DNA of 64,000 nucleotides from Silicimonas sp. GTDB taxonomy: Bacteria > Pseudomonadota > Alphaproteobacteria > Rhodobacterales > Rhodobacteraceae. Shown here piece after piece: positions 18,392-26,873 of the stretch. Made by a program: the position numbers and the translations under genes. Location: contig JAJDZT010000097.1 in assembly GCA_022824525.1 (NCBI GenBank), positions 36,384 through 100,383 on the forward strand. The letters are read 5' to 3'. Position 1 is the first letter of the stretch. The number at the start of each line of letters is the position of its first letter. The notes beneath the pieces were generated by a model that saw only the letters and a program-made list of their open reading frames with translations, was not told where the DNA came from and ran no database searches.

Positions 18392-20362
18392 TCAATAGCC
18401 GGTCAGATGAGCCTCCCGAAACTCGTTTTCGGTCTCCGGAGGTTTGCCCAGAATAGTTGCCAGAAGATGGTTCATGGTCTTCTGGTCCTTGTCGAACCCG
18501 CGATGGCTTTTGGCATCCGTAATCTTCTCGTCCTTTTGCCGGCCCGCATGGAACAGACGGTATCCTTTCTTCGGCAGATCAAAATCGGCCTCATATTCTT
18601 CGAGCCCCAGCAAAGGTGTGCCCTTGTGACCGTTGGGCGGGCGTTCGGTTTCGATCGCGTTCGCGACAAGGTAAAGCAGCGATTTGCTGTAGACCCCCAG
18701 CTTGTCTTTCAGTTCCCGCTGCTTGGTCAGGTTGTATTGGGTGATCTGCCTCGCCGTCTGACCAACGGCCGATTTAATGTAGCGTTCATAGTATTTTACG
18801 CTGCAGGCGGGAGCCATGAGCGTTGCGGTATCCAGCACACGCCCCGTGTCCTTGAGATGCGGAAGGAACCCGCTGAACAACATGACGCCCGCGCTCTGCG
18901 ACAGGAAGTGCAGTTTCAAAGGCTGCGTCACCTCAAGCATTTCATGGAGCTTTTCCCCTGCTCTCGAGTTCTGGCAAAGCGAAAGCCTTGCCGTCCTTTT
19001 CAGGTCGCGCCAAAGCTTCTGACCCAAGGGACGCGCGAGTTCTTCAAGGCGGTCATCAATATACTTGTCGCCCTTGTTCATGCGTTCGCCGGTCTTCAGA
19101 AGCAGATCTCGCACCACGTCGACAACCTGATTGTTGAACGCTGTCTCCCACATGATGTGGATGGGATAGATGCGGTTGCCATGGAAAACCTCGCTCCACG
19201 CCTTCACCCGCGCAGCGACGTCCGGCGCGCTCTGCAGTGCCCCGTGTGCGACGAAAAGAACGTGGTCAAATTCGCGCTTCGCGGATGTCGAGGCATCCTT
19301 GAGATGTGCAATAAGTGCATCAACATCCGCCTCCCCCTGCGCATAGCGGCCGCGAGAAACGAAGTCGCCGTCGTTGATATGAAGGAAATGGCCGACGATG
19401 TCCTGCCGCCGCGCCACGAAGGGCACACCCGTTTCCTTGGCTTTCCGAAAGACACGGTGGTTGCGGGCGAACTTCACCCGAAACGCCTCGGGGCTGGATA
19501 TGGCGAGCCTGAGCACCCAGGCGTCTTCGACGTTCTCGAACCAGTCATCATAGGTCCAATGGGCGACACCCTTCAGCGGCACGCCCCCCTCGGGCTGGAA
19601 CGTGCTCCACCGCTTTCCCCATGAGTTCTGGACCAGAAAACCCTCCCGATCGTACCCCACGATGGCAAAGGCATGGCGGCCCCGTTCTGTCGTGGAGCGC
19701 GTGATTTTTCCGCTTGCCGGCCTCGCCCATCCGGAATGGATCTTGGCCGAAGCAATCACGGCCCCCGCTTCGTTGATCGCGGTGTGATAGTCGTTGATCT
19801 CGTGGTTGAGGCGATAATACGCACCCAGCGTGACCTCTCGCGCGCGCTTTGCGATGTCCATTGTCAGGGCAAAGCTGCCCATGCCATGGAGCTTGTTGAA
19901 ACGCGCGTCCGCTTCCCGGCAAACGCCATTGTGGAAGAAACCCTTCAGCGCGCCACGAAGCGTCGACCCGGCAAATTTCTCGTCCGGAAGGTCGTCATGC
20001 AGCTGGGCCATCCGAAACAACATGCGCGTGCTGACGCGCGCGTTAAGCTCCTCGTCCGAAAGGTTGTCTTCCTCCTCGTCTTCGCAGCAAGTTTCCTCGG
20101 CGTTGGTGTCATCCTCTTCCGTGTTCTCGTCCTCCGTCATCGCCTTGACCTGTCGGTCGATGACGCTGGCAAGCGCGAAGGCGGTGCAGGCGGAGGATGT
20201 TCCTTGGTCGCGGATCTTGAGGTCGCAGGGCTTGGGGATGATCTGATGCTTCAACTTGAGAAGCGCGGGTTTGTAATACCGGTCCCGCAGATCGACCACG
20301 TCCGGGGGGACCAAAAGGGTTCGGGTCCCGTCTTTGGTTCGAAACTTCTTTTCCTCGATCAT
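18392..20362 (-). CDS. Chimeric protein: papain-like (C1) peptidase plus alpha/beta-hydrolase-like domain
   Basis: 656 residues, no signal peptide or clear membrane helix, so probably cytoplasmic. Residues about 20-290 are papain-like: oxyanion Gln53 and nucleophile Cys59 in IRDQGTSSACTAFALAS, His230 in GRHAFAIVGYD and Asn246 in QNSWGKRWS. An acidic insertion (about 76-106, rich in Glu/Asp with a CC pair) interrupts the helix following Cys59. Residues about 365-620 look like an alpha/beta hydrolase: a VLFVAHG strand and a nucleophile elbow-like FLSQSAGV (Ser about 490), followed by MAPAC and late His candidates. ATG 20362 is chosen because GGAGAGG lies 8 bases upstream; GTG 20383 has its purine tract too close. 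It follows the SGNH-protease chimera by 25 bases. Function unknown. Confidence 0.8.
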   Translation of the reverse strand: MIEEKKFRTKDGTRTLLVPPDVVDLRDRYYKPALLKLKHQIIPKPCDLKIRDQGTSSACTAFALASVIDRQVKAMTEDENTEEDDTNAEETCCEDEEEDNLSDEELNARVSTRMLFRMAQLHDDLPDEKFAGSTLRGALKGFFHNGVCREADARFNKLHGMGSFALTMDIAKRAREVTLGAYYRLNHEINDYHTAINEAGAVIASAKIHSGWARPASGKITRSTTERGRHAFAIVGYDREGFLVQNSWGKRWSTFQPEGGVPLKGVAHWTYDDWFENVEDAWVLRLAISSPEAFRVKFARNHRVFRKAKETGVPFVARRQDIVGHFLHINDGDFVSRGRYAQGEADVDALIAHLKDASTSAKREFDHVLFVAHGALQSAPDVAARVKAWSEVFHGNRIYPIHIMWETAFNNQVVDVVRDLLLKTGERMNKGDKYIDDRLEELARPLGQKLWRDLKRTARLSLCQNSRAGEKLHEMLEVTQPLKLHFLSQSAGVMLFSGFLPHLKDTGRVLDTATLMAPACSVKYYERYIKSAVGQTARQITQYNLTKQRELKDKLGVYSKSLLYLVANAIETERPPNGHKGTPLLGLEEYEADFDLPKKGYRLFHAGRQKDEKITDAKSHRGFDKDQKTMNHLLATILGKPPETENEFREAHLTGY

Positions 20363-20387
20363 GACGCGTTCCTCTCCCGACACTCCT

Positions 20388-22988
20388 TCACGTCAGCGCG
20401 TCCAAGACATCGGGGACAAAATGGGCGTAGTTGCGCGTACCGAACTGGCCTGCGAAGTGAAGGCCCGCCGTCACCCACTTGCCCCCCTCTTCCTGCATCA
20501 TCAAAGGCGACCCGGACGATCCGCCAAGCGTCGTTGCGTCATGCAGAAAGACGCTGTCGGCACGCCCGCCAAGGGACGTGAAGGCACCGGGCTTGGCAAA
20601 GATCATTCCCGCCGAGAAACGCTTCACACCGAACCTGTCTCCGATGAGAGCAAAGAGGACCGTCTTCGACACGGTTTTTGGATTGTCATCTTCGTTCTCC
20701 ACGAGCCATGACCCGAACGGTTGACCGGGATGGCCAACGTTGAAGAACAAGGGACGTTCGTCTTTCAGAAGCACCTCGCCATCCGTGGCGAGGGGAACGG
20801 GTTCTGGAAAGGCAATCCCGTCTCTCGGCTCCAGCCGCAGGGTAGCCACGTCGAGTTGCGGCGGGTCGACCTGTCCGGCGATGACATCTGGGCTGGCGAA
20901 ATCCACGCCTTGGATCCGGAAAACCTTGTCGGGTGACACGCCGCGTTCGGCTTCGACGGCGAAATCGACCGAGTACACATCGTTCAGGAACCAGTTGCTT
21001 CCCAGCGGAACACCCATGAATTCAAGCACATGCTTGGCTGTCGCGACGCGCCCGTCTTCCAGCATCCAGGCGCTGCCGTAGACAGTGTCCGCCGAGCGAT
21101 CCGTGCCACGGATGATCCGGCCGGTTGCCTTGATTTGGTGCTGGATGGCCTCGAGATTTTCCACGACATGAGGTTTCAAGCCGCTTCGTTCGAGCTTGAT
21201 GTCATTCACGTCGATCGTGTCGTCCTGCACGTACAGCGCGGGGCGTGTGCCATCGAGGAGAACAATGGCCTCGGCTTCCCCGAAGAAGCTGGACCCTGCC
21301 GGAGCTTCGGCCTCTTCACCGCCAAGCATCTCAAGAATGCTGCCGGCCCATTTCATGAAGTGTTCCGTGACGCTGTCATCCACCGGAACGGTTGGCGCCT
21401 CGACCACGTCTTTCGTGACGGTTTCGCGGAGGAACTCGAGCTCTTCCTTCTGGAAGTCACGATCGAACGTCGGAAGCCCGTCAAGCTTGCGGAACTTCTC
21501 GCGCGCCTCGGCCATCGTGGGGATGGAGGCCTCGGTGGCCGCACCGACAACGGGCGGCGCGACCGGAACGAATGTCCGGCAGAACGCGCCTTTTCCCATC
21601 TCCAACACCTCGCCAGCGAGCCACGCGGCCAGCGCCCCCGCGATTGCTGCGGGCACGCCGAAGGGGCCGGTCACGAGCCAGCTCGATACGGCGACGGTCA
21701 GGGCTTCCTTCCCGTTTTCAAGGGCTTCGACGATGGCCTTTTCAAGGAAGTTGTCAGGTTCCGCACCGCCGCAGACGACCTCGCGCAGATCGTCCAGCCA
21801 GCGCTCGATCAACTTTCGCGTTGCGCGACGGATGGACGAAATCCCGATCTCGGTTTCCGCCCGGTCCGGAAAGAGAAGCGGCATCTCGGTGTCGCCCGCG
21901 GAACTCGGATCAAGTTCGGCAAGCCGGACACGCAAATCCAGTTCCCGCAACAGCGTTTGCTGGTCGAGCGCGGACATCTGCACCGCTTGGGCCAGCACCG
22001 GTGCCGGCGTTGACATGGACATGATCGAGATCTCGGGCGACGGCGCGTTCATCCGGTCGTCCAGCACCTTCTGGAAACGGTCGGCCACCTTGCGATAGTT
22101 CTTTCCGTTCAGGTGGATTTCATCATGCCAGTCGCCGGGATCCGTGCCGATATCCGTGACATCGATATGCACCAACTTTCCATGGAACTCGGGACGAGCG
22201 GCCATGCGCGCCAACGCATTGTTGAACCGCTTCAGGATCTCGATCACCACTTCGTGCTGCGTGTCCGGCGGCACACCGCGTTTCGTGAGCGGCTTCTCGA
22301 TCCACGAACCACCGCGCGGGAACGCAGGCCCGTAGCCGTGGATCAGGATATGCACATGCGGGAACGCGGTGTGCACCCGGCGGAAGAGCTTGAGATACTT
22401 CACGACCATCTTCTGGAGGAACGCATCGAAGGTCGGACCAACCAGCTCGGCACCCGAGGCCCCCGCGAACGGCTCTTCGATCAGCCGCCCCAGTTGGCCG
22501 TTGTCGAACAGATCGTTGCCACCCGCAGACAGAAGCAATGCAGAGGCCCCCTCCGCATCGATGTTCAGCAGGATCTCGCGCTGCTGCCGGATGTCGGACA
22601 ACTCGTCCCCGGCCGCACCAAGGCTCAGGATCGCGTTTTTCACCATGAGATGATCGATGATGTCCTTGAGCGACGTCGGGTATTGGAACCAGCTATCGCC
22701 TTCCGAGACGAAACGCGGACCGCTCCACCCTTTCTTCAGACGCCTCCGATAGGCCTGATGCCGCCGCTTGCGCATGAACCCGTTGGCGAGCCGCACCAGA
22801 ACACCGCCCTCAGTCCCGGGTGGAATATCGGTGACGAGATCCGGGTTCGGATGAAGGTCAGGCCCCATCTTCCCGGGGATCGGCACCTCCACCATGTACT
22901 TCATATAGAGGTCCAGATCGGTGTCTGGATCGCTGAGCTTTTCAATCAGATCGTCATAACGAATCGGCGGAAGATCTTGATCTGGCAT
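20388..22988 (-). CDS. Chimeric protein: SGNH-hydrolase domain plus trypsin-like serine protease domain
   Basis: 866 residues, no signal peptide. The N-terminal 75 residues are unassigned. Residues about 90-310 carry the SGNH blocks: SEGDSWF (Ser99), SLGAAGDEL (Gly), GGNDLF (Asn158) and DWHDEIHLNG (Asp289, His292). Residues 429-461 form a hydrophobic, glycine/alanine-rich stretch that could insert in a membrane. The C-terminal 230 residues look like a trypsin-fold protease: His653 in RVATAKHVLEF, Asp713 in LDVATLRLE and Ser825 in GGSSGSPLM. I chose ATG 22988 over an in-frame TTG at 23030. First gene of a two-gene unit with the papain-type chimera. Function unknown. Confidence 0.8.
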   Translation of the reverse strand: MPDQDLPPIRYDDLIEKLSDPDTDLDLYMKYMVEVPIPGKMGPDLHPNPDLVTDIPPGTEGGVLVRLANGFMRKRRHQAYRRRLKKGWSGPRFVSEGDSWFQYPTSLKDIIDHLMVKNAILSLGAAGDELSDIRQQREILLNIDAEGASALLLSAGGNDLFDNGQLGRLIEEPFAGASGAELVGPTFDAFLQKMVVKYLKLFRRVHTAFPHVHILIHGYGPAFPRGGSWIEKPLTKRGVPPDTQHEVVIEILKRFNNALARMAARPEFHGKLVHIDVTDIGTDPGDWHDEIHLNGKNYRKVADRFQKVLDDRMNAPSPEISIMSMSTPAPVLAQAVQMSALDQQTLLRELDLRVRLAELDPSSAGDTEMPLLFPDRAETEIGISSIRRATRKLIERWLDDLREVVCGGAEPDNFLEKAIVEALENGKEALTVAVSSWLVTGPFGVPAAIAGALAAWLAGEVLEMGKGAFCRTFVPVAPPVVGAATEASIPTMAEAREKFRKLDGLPTFDRDFQKEELEFLRETVTKDVVEAPTVPVDDSVTEHFMKWAGSILEMLGGEEAEAPAGSSFFGEAEAIVLLDGTRPALYVQDDTIDVNDIKLERSGLKPHVVENLEAIQHQIKATGRIIRGTDRSADTVYGSAWMLEDGRVATAKHVLEFMGVPLGSNWFLNDVYSVDFAVEAERGVSPDKVFRIQGVDFASPDVIAGQVDPPQLDVATLRLEPRDGIAFPEPVPLATDGEVLLKDERPLFFNVGHPGQPFGSWLVENEDDNPKTVSKTVLFALIGDRFGVKRFSAGMIFAKPGAFTSLGGRADSVFLHDATTLGGSSGSPLMMQEEGGKWVTAGLHFAGQFGTRNYAHFVPDVLDALT

Positions 22989-23111
22989 AATAAATTCATC
23001 CCATAACAAGCGCCTGAAAACGGGCGCCAATCTGCAATATGAGAAAAGACTAACAAAACATTAGGATCCCACCTAGCGGGGCGCGCCTAACGTGAGAGCA
23101 ACGTGAAAGGC

Positions 23112-23630
23112 TCAGACGGTGGCCGTGGTCTCGGCAATAGCCGCGCGCAGCCACGCTTCAAGCGCGTCGCTCTCCGGTGCAACGGCCTCGGCCACTCCGC
23201 CCGTGAAGGTGTCAAACGCATCCTTGTTCAGCGCATTCAACCCGACAAGCACGGGGATCTCCTGCGCCATGGCGTCGGCGATCAGGTTCCGGAACCCACG
23301 CCCGAGCGCCTCTTGCTTGCCGAACTTGTTGACCATGAGGACCGACGCGCCTTCCAGACGGGCTTCGCACTCGGCAATGGCCGTCTCCAGCGCACCCGGG
23401 TCAAGGCGGCAGCCTCTCGCGCCCGGTCCAAGCGATTGGGAGATGCGGATGATCGGACCGTCCGGCAACACACGCACGTCCATGTCGCACGGTCCTTCGC
23501 CGTCGCAGGCGGTGTTGAACTGCACTGTGCCGCAAAGGCGAATACCGTCGGCCAGCAGCCGTTCCGCAACGCCTGCCAGCAGCAGGTCCATGTCACCCTT
23601 TCCGGGCGCAATCGTGTAGCCCATGCGCAT
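23112..23630 (-). CDS. DUF2478 family protein
   Basis: 172 residues. The sequence MGYTIAPGKGDMDLLL, the CGTVQFNT segment and ASVLMVNKFGKQEA match the DUF2478 family, a P-loop-like fold related to NTPases but without a normal Walker A, often near molybdate or other ABC transporters. Here it trails the ThiX gene by 54 bases in the same direction. GGGAGGAG lies upstream of ATG 23630. A link to thiamine or metal uptake is only positional. Confidence 0.72.
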   Translation of the reverse strand: MRMGYTIAPGKGDMDLLLAGVAERLLADGIRLCGTVQFNTACDGEGPCDMDVRVLPDGPIIRISQSLGPGARGCRLDPGALETAIAECEARLEGASVLMVNKFGKQEALGRGFRNLIADAMAQEIPVLVGLNALNKDAFDTFTGGVAEAVAPESDALEAWLRAAIAETTATV

Positions 23631-23684
23631 GGGGGCAATCTCCTCCCTCTTCCAATACGAGTGTCCGGCATTCGCGCGGCAAGG

Positions 23685-24428
23685 TCAAACGCCGGGACTG
23701 TGCCGCTTCAGATAGGCCAGCGTGAGCCAGTTCACCGTCAGGTATAGCACGATCGAGAGCACGCCGAGCGTCAGGAGCGCCGCGAACATGAGGTCCGTTT
23801 TCGCGCGCCCGTTGGCCAGCAGCATCAGATATCCGAGCCCACTGCTCGACCCGACCCATTCACCGATCACCGCGCCGATGGGCGCATAGACCGCCGCCAG
23901 CCGCAGCCCCGATCCAAGAGACGGCAAGGCAGCCGGCACACGGATGCGCCAAAGCGTGCGCCACTTGCTGGCCCCCATCGTCTGCGCCAGATCGAGATAA
24001 CCGGGCGGCGTTCGCATCAACCCGTCAAAGAAGGCCGAGGTGATTGGGAAATAGATGATCAGCACCGCCATCGCGATCTTTGAGCCCATGCCGAAGCCGA
24101 GCCAGAGCGTCAGGATCGGCGCCAATGCAAAGACCGGCAAGGCTTGGGTGAACACCAGGATGGGCCGAACGGTGAGCCGCGCGAAATCCGAGGCCGCCAG
24201 CGTCAGCGCGGTCGCAATCCCGAGGACTGCGCCCACAAGCAGACCCAACCCGATCTCGGTCGCCGTCACCAGCGTGTGCTCGAAGATCAGCGCGCGATTG
24301 TCAAACCACGTCTCTGCCACCAGCGCGGGCGGTGGCAGAATGAAGCGCCGCACACCCGTCAGGCTCACGATCGCCTGCCAGAGACCAAGGGCGATCACCG
24401 TCGCGAGGATGCCGCCGAGGTAGCGCAT
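23685..24428 (-). CDS. thiX: ABC transporter permease for thiamine pyrimidine precursor
   Basis: 247 residues with about six membrane helices and the permease EAA loop (MGASKWRTLWRIRVPAALP). It belongs to the NitT/TauT-like permeases; linkage to ThiY, ThiZ and TenA in a riboswitch-led thiamine operon makes ThiX the best name. Start overlaps the ThiZ stop (TGATG). Confidence 0.88.
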   Translation of the reverse strand: MRYLGGILATVIALGLWQAIVSLTGVRRFILPPPALVAETWFDNRALIFEHTLVTATEIGLGLLVGAVLGIATALTLAASDFARLTVRPILVFTQALPVFALAPILTLWLGFGMGSKIAMAVLIIYFPITSAFFDGLMRTPPGYLDLAQTMGASKWRTLWRIRVPAALPSLGSGLRLAAVYAPIGAVIGEWVGSSSGLGYLMLLANGRAKTDLMFAALLTLGVLSIVLYLTVNWLTLAYLKRHSPGV

Positions 24429-25150
24429 CAGGCTGCTCCCAGCCGTGCGAAAAGCGCCGCCTGTGCGGCATGAAAGGCCGGATCGCTCATCGCGCGGGGG
24501 GCCGATCCCGGCGGCGTCGCCACCTCTTCCGCCCCGGTTTCGGTCATCACCACGATCTTGTCAGCCAGCCGCGCGGCCTCCCCCGGGTCATGGGTGACAA
24601 GCAGCACGGTGCGCCCGTCCAGAAGCCGAAAGGCAAGCTCCTGCATCTCCGCCCGGGTCCGTGCATCCAGCGCCGAGAACGGCTCATCCAGCAGGATGAC
24701 CGGCCGATCTTCCATCAATGTGCGGGCCAGTGCCACCCGTTGCCGTTGCCCTCCCGAAAGGGCGTTGGGTTTCTTGGCCGCATGCGCGTCCAACCCGACA
24801 TCGGCGACCAGTCGCCGGGCACGGGCGTGATCCGGGGCTTCACCCCTGAGCCGCGCGCCGAGTGTCACGTTTTCCTCGACCGTCGCCCAGGGAAGAAGCA
24901 AATCGCTCTGGGCCATGTAGGCGACGCGGGCGCCGAGACCGGCGCCATCGTTCGCTGCAATCGCGCCCTCGAACGCTGCACCTGTCGGCAGACCCGCGAT
25001 GAGACGCAGGATGGTGGTCTTGCCCACGCCCGAGACGCCCAATAGACAGGTCCACCCTCCCGGCTCCAGCACCAGCTCAAGCCGGTCGAAGACAGCCACG
25101 CCGTCGACCGAGGCGCGGCCGGAAAACCGGATGCCGGGTGCGGCTGTCAC
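24428..25150 (-). CDS. thiZ: ABC transporter ATP-binding protein for thiamine pyrimidine precursor
   Basis: 240 residues. Walker A GVSGVGKTT, signature LSGGQRQRVALAR, Walker B VILLDEPFSALDART and the switch His in LLVTHDPGEA are all present. I place the start at GTG 25150, which overlaps the tenA stop as GTGA and gives a normal-length ATPase; the much longer open frame reaching 25543 lies antisense-free but out of frame across tenA and is rejected. Its substrate is inferred from neighbours ThiX, ThiY and TenA. Confidence 0.88.
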   Translation of the reverse strand: MTAAPGIRFSGRASVDGVAVFDRLELVLEPGGWTCLLGVSGVGKTTILRLIAGLPTGAAFEGAIAANDGAGLGARVAYMAQSDLLLPWATVEENVTLGARLRGEAPDHARARRLVADVGLDAHAAKKPNALSGGQRQRVALARTLMEDRPVILLDEPFSALDARTRAEMQELAFRLLDGRTVLLVTHDPGEAARLADKIVVMTETGAEEVATPPGSAPRAMSDPAFHAAQAALFARLGAA

Positions 25151-25821
25151 GGGGTCAGGCCCATCTGCCAGAAACCGACTTCCAAGGCGGTGGCCTGCCG
25201 GAAGGTTGCGCAAAGCCCGTCCCAGACCGGCAGGTTCCGGTAGTCCGCACCATAACGCCGCTCCAACGCCCCATCGAGCAAGCCACCCACGCTCTCGCAA
25301 AGCCCCTGGTATTCCGCCCCGCCATAGGTCGCGATCCAGTCGGCATAGGTGTCGGACGTCTTCTCCCTCAAAAGCCGCGCCCCGATCTCCCCATAGCCCA
25401 GAACACAAGGCGCAAGTGCCGCGAGCAGCTTCGGGAAGTCCCCGGAAAAACCGCAATCCATCACGTAGCGCGTATAGGCCGCATTCTCCGCGCGCTCTTC
25501 CGTCGCCAGAAGTGCGGCCTCCGAAATCCCGGCCTCTGCGCAAATGCCCACGTGAAGCGCCATTTCTTCGGCCAGAAGCGCGTTCACCGTGGCCGAGCAG
25601 GCCTGCATCTCCTCCAGCGTGCCCGCCTTCACCACGCCCAATGCCCAGGCGCGCGCGAAATGGATCAGGAACACGTAGTCCTGCCGCAGGTAATGCAGAA
25701 ACGCCTCCCGTGGCAGCGACCCATCCCGCAAACCTTCAACGAAATCATGCCGCACATAAGCGTCCCAAACCGGCCCAGTCGCCCCTCTCATGGCCTCGAA
25801 CGCGCGCCCATAACCTGTCAT
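25147..25821 (-). CDS. tenA: Aminopyrimidine aminohydrolase / thiaminase II
   Basis: 224 residues, all-helical TenA fold. Typical elements are the N-terminal FVEGLRDGSLPREAFLHYLRQDYVFL with catalytic acid and the late WIATYGGAEYQG. TenA deaminates aminomethyl-pyrimidine from degraded thiamine to HMP, which ThiD phosphorylates. It is separated from thiY by 100 bases that contain repeat copy C, but co-directional and coupled to thiZ. The Cys used as nucleophile in family members may be that in LAPCVLGYGEIG. Confidence 0.9.
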   Translation of the reverse strand: MTGYGRAFEAMRGATGPVWDAYVRHDFVEGLRDGSLPREAFLHYLRQDYVFLIHFARAWALGVVKAGTLEEMQACSATVNALLAEEMALHVGICAEAGISEAALLATEERAENAAYTRYVMDCGFSGDFPKLLAALAPCVLGYGEIGARLLREKTSDTYADWIATYGGAEYQGLCESVGGLLDGALERRYGADYRNLPVWDGLCATFRQATALEVGFWQMGLTP

Positions 25822-25832
25822 GATCCAGCCCT

Positions 25833-25905
25833 CATTATCGGCCTCAAAATATCCCGAGGGGGTCTGGGGGAGCAGCGCTCCCCCAGCGGAGCGACGGGCG
25901 AAGCC
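25833..25905 (+). repeat. Dispersed intergenic hairpin repeat, copy C (inside the thiamine operon)
   Basis: ATTATCGGCCTCAAAATATC, then CCGAGGGGG and a stem CTGGGGGAGC / GCTCCCCCAG (perfect, loop AGC-type). It lies between thiY and tenA, so it may reduce or process the downstream part of the operon transcript. Confidence 0.75.
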
Positions 25906-25921
25906 CGGCGCAAACCCTCTC

Positions 25922-26857
25922 TCACTCCGCCGTCACATCCACACTGATCGCGGAAACCGGGTTCAGCGACGGGATCAACCCCTGCTCCTGCAGAAAGGCC
26001 TCGAACCGCGCGTAGCGCCCGTGATCGAACCCGGCTGGACGCAATGCAAAACGCGGCAGCGTGTCGACCCAGGCGCGGGCGTTCAGCTCATCCTGCAATT
26101 CGGGCGCGGTGGCAGCGAAAATCTCCCACGCCTTTTCCGGGTTGTTGACGATGAACTGCGTGGCCTTCTCGGTGGCATCGAGGAAGCGCGTGATCACCTC
26201 CCTGTCCATCAGCTCCGGGTTGGCGACATAGATCAGTTCGTCATAGGGCGGCACGCCTTCTTCCTCGATATAGAAACACCGGCCCGGCACACCTTCGATA
26301 TCCATCTGGTTCAGCTCGAAATTCCGGAAGGCGCCGATCACCGCGTCCACCTGCCCCGACATCAGGGACGGCGAGAGCGAGAAATTCACGTTGACCAGTT
26401 CGATATCGTCCAGCGTCACCCCGTACTTGCCGAGAAGAGCCGACAGAACCGCTTCTTCCACGCCGGCCACTGAAAATCCGATCTTCTTGCCCTTGAGATC
26501 GGCAGGCGACGCGATGGGCCCGTCCTCCAGCACAAGGAGGCAGTTGAGCGGCGTGGCGACAAGCGTGCCGACACGGACCAGAGGCAGACCCTCATGCACC
26601 TGAAGGTGAAGCTGCGGCTGGTAGGACACCGCGAGTTCGGCCTGCCCGGCAGCCACAAGGCGAGGCGGCAACGACGGATCGGCAGGCGGCACGATCTCGA
26701 CCTCAAGGTCGACATCCGCGAAATAGCCGTTTTCTTCGGCGATGATGATCGGCCCGTGATCCGGGTTCACGAACCAGTCCAGCAGCAGCGTGACCTTGTC
26801 AGCGGCCTGTGCCGGAAGGGCGACGAGCATCGCCAGAGCGATCAACAGGTGTCTCAT
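25922..26857 (-). CDS. thiY: Periplasmic binding protein for thiamine pyrimidine precursor (NMT1/THI5-like)
   Basis: 311 residues. Sec signal MRHLLIALAMLVALPAQA, then LLLDWFVNPDHGPIIIA, the recognisable NMT1/THI5-like start that binds formylaminopyrimidine in ThiY. The Cys-containing loop found in yeast THI5 is not expected. ATG 26857 is chosen because the signal peptide begins there and AAGGA lies upstream; 36 further in-frame codons lack both. It follows thiF by 16 bases. Confidence 0.88.
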   Translation of the reverse strand: MRHLLIALAMLVALPAQAADKVTLLLDWFVNPDHGPIIIAEENGYFADVDLEVEIVPPADPSLPPRLVAAGQAELAVSYQPQLHLQVHEGLPLVRVGTLVATPLNCLLVLEDGPIASPADLKGKKIGFSVAGVEEAVLSALLGKYGVTLDDIELVNVNFSLSPSLMSGQVDAVIGAFRNFELNQMDIEGVPGRCFYIEEEGVPPYDELIYVANPELMDREVITRFLDATEKATQFIVNNPEKAWEIFAATAPELQDELNARAWVDTLPRFALRPAGFDHGRYARFEAFLQEQGLIPSLNPVSAISVDVTAE

Positions 26858-26873
26858 ATCATGTCCTTTTTCG

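Noticed and set aside
18233..19624. A 463-codon plus-strand frame opposite dctB and the papain-type chimera
   Set aside because: No start context or family; the minus strand carries recognisable catalytic motifs throughout.
24428..25543. Longer N-terminal version of the ThiZ ATPase
   Set aside because: The extra part overlaps tenA in another frame; GTG 25150 gives a normal ATPase.
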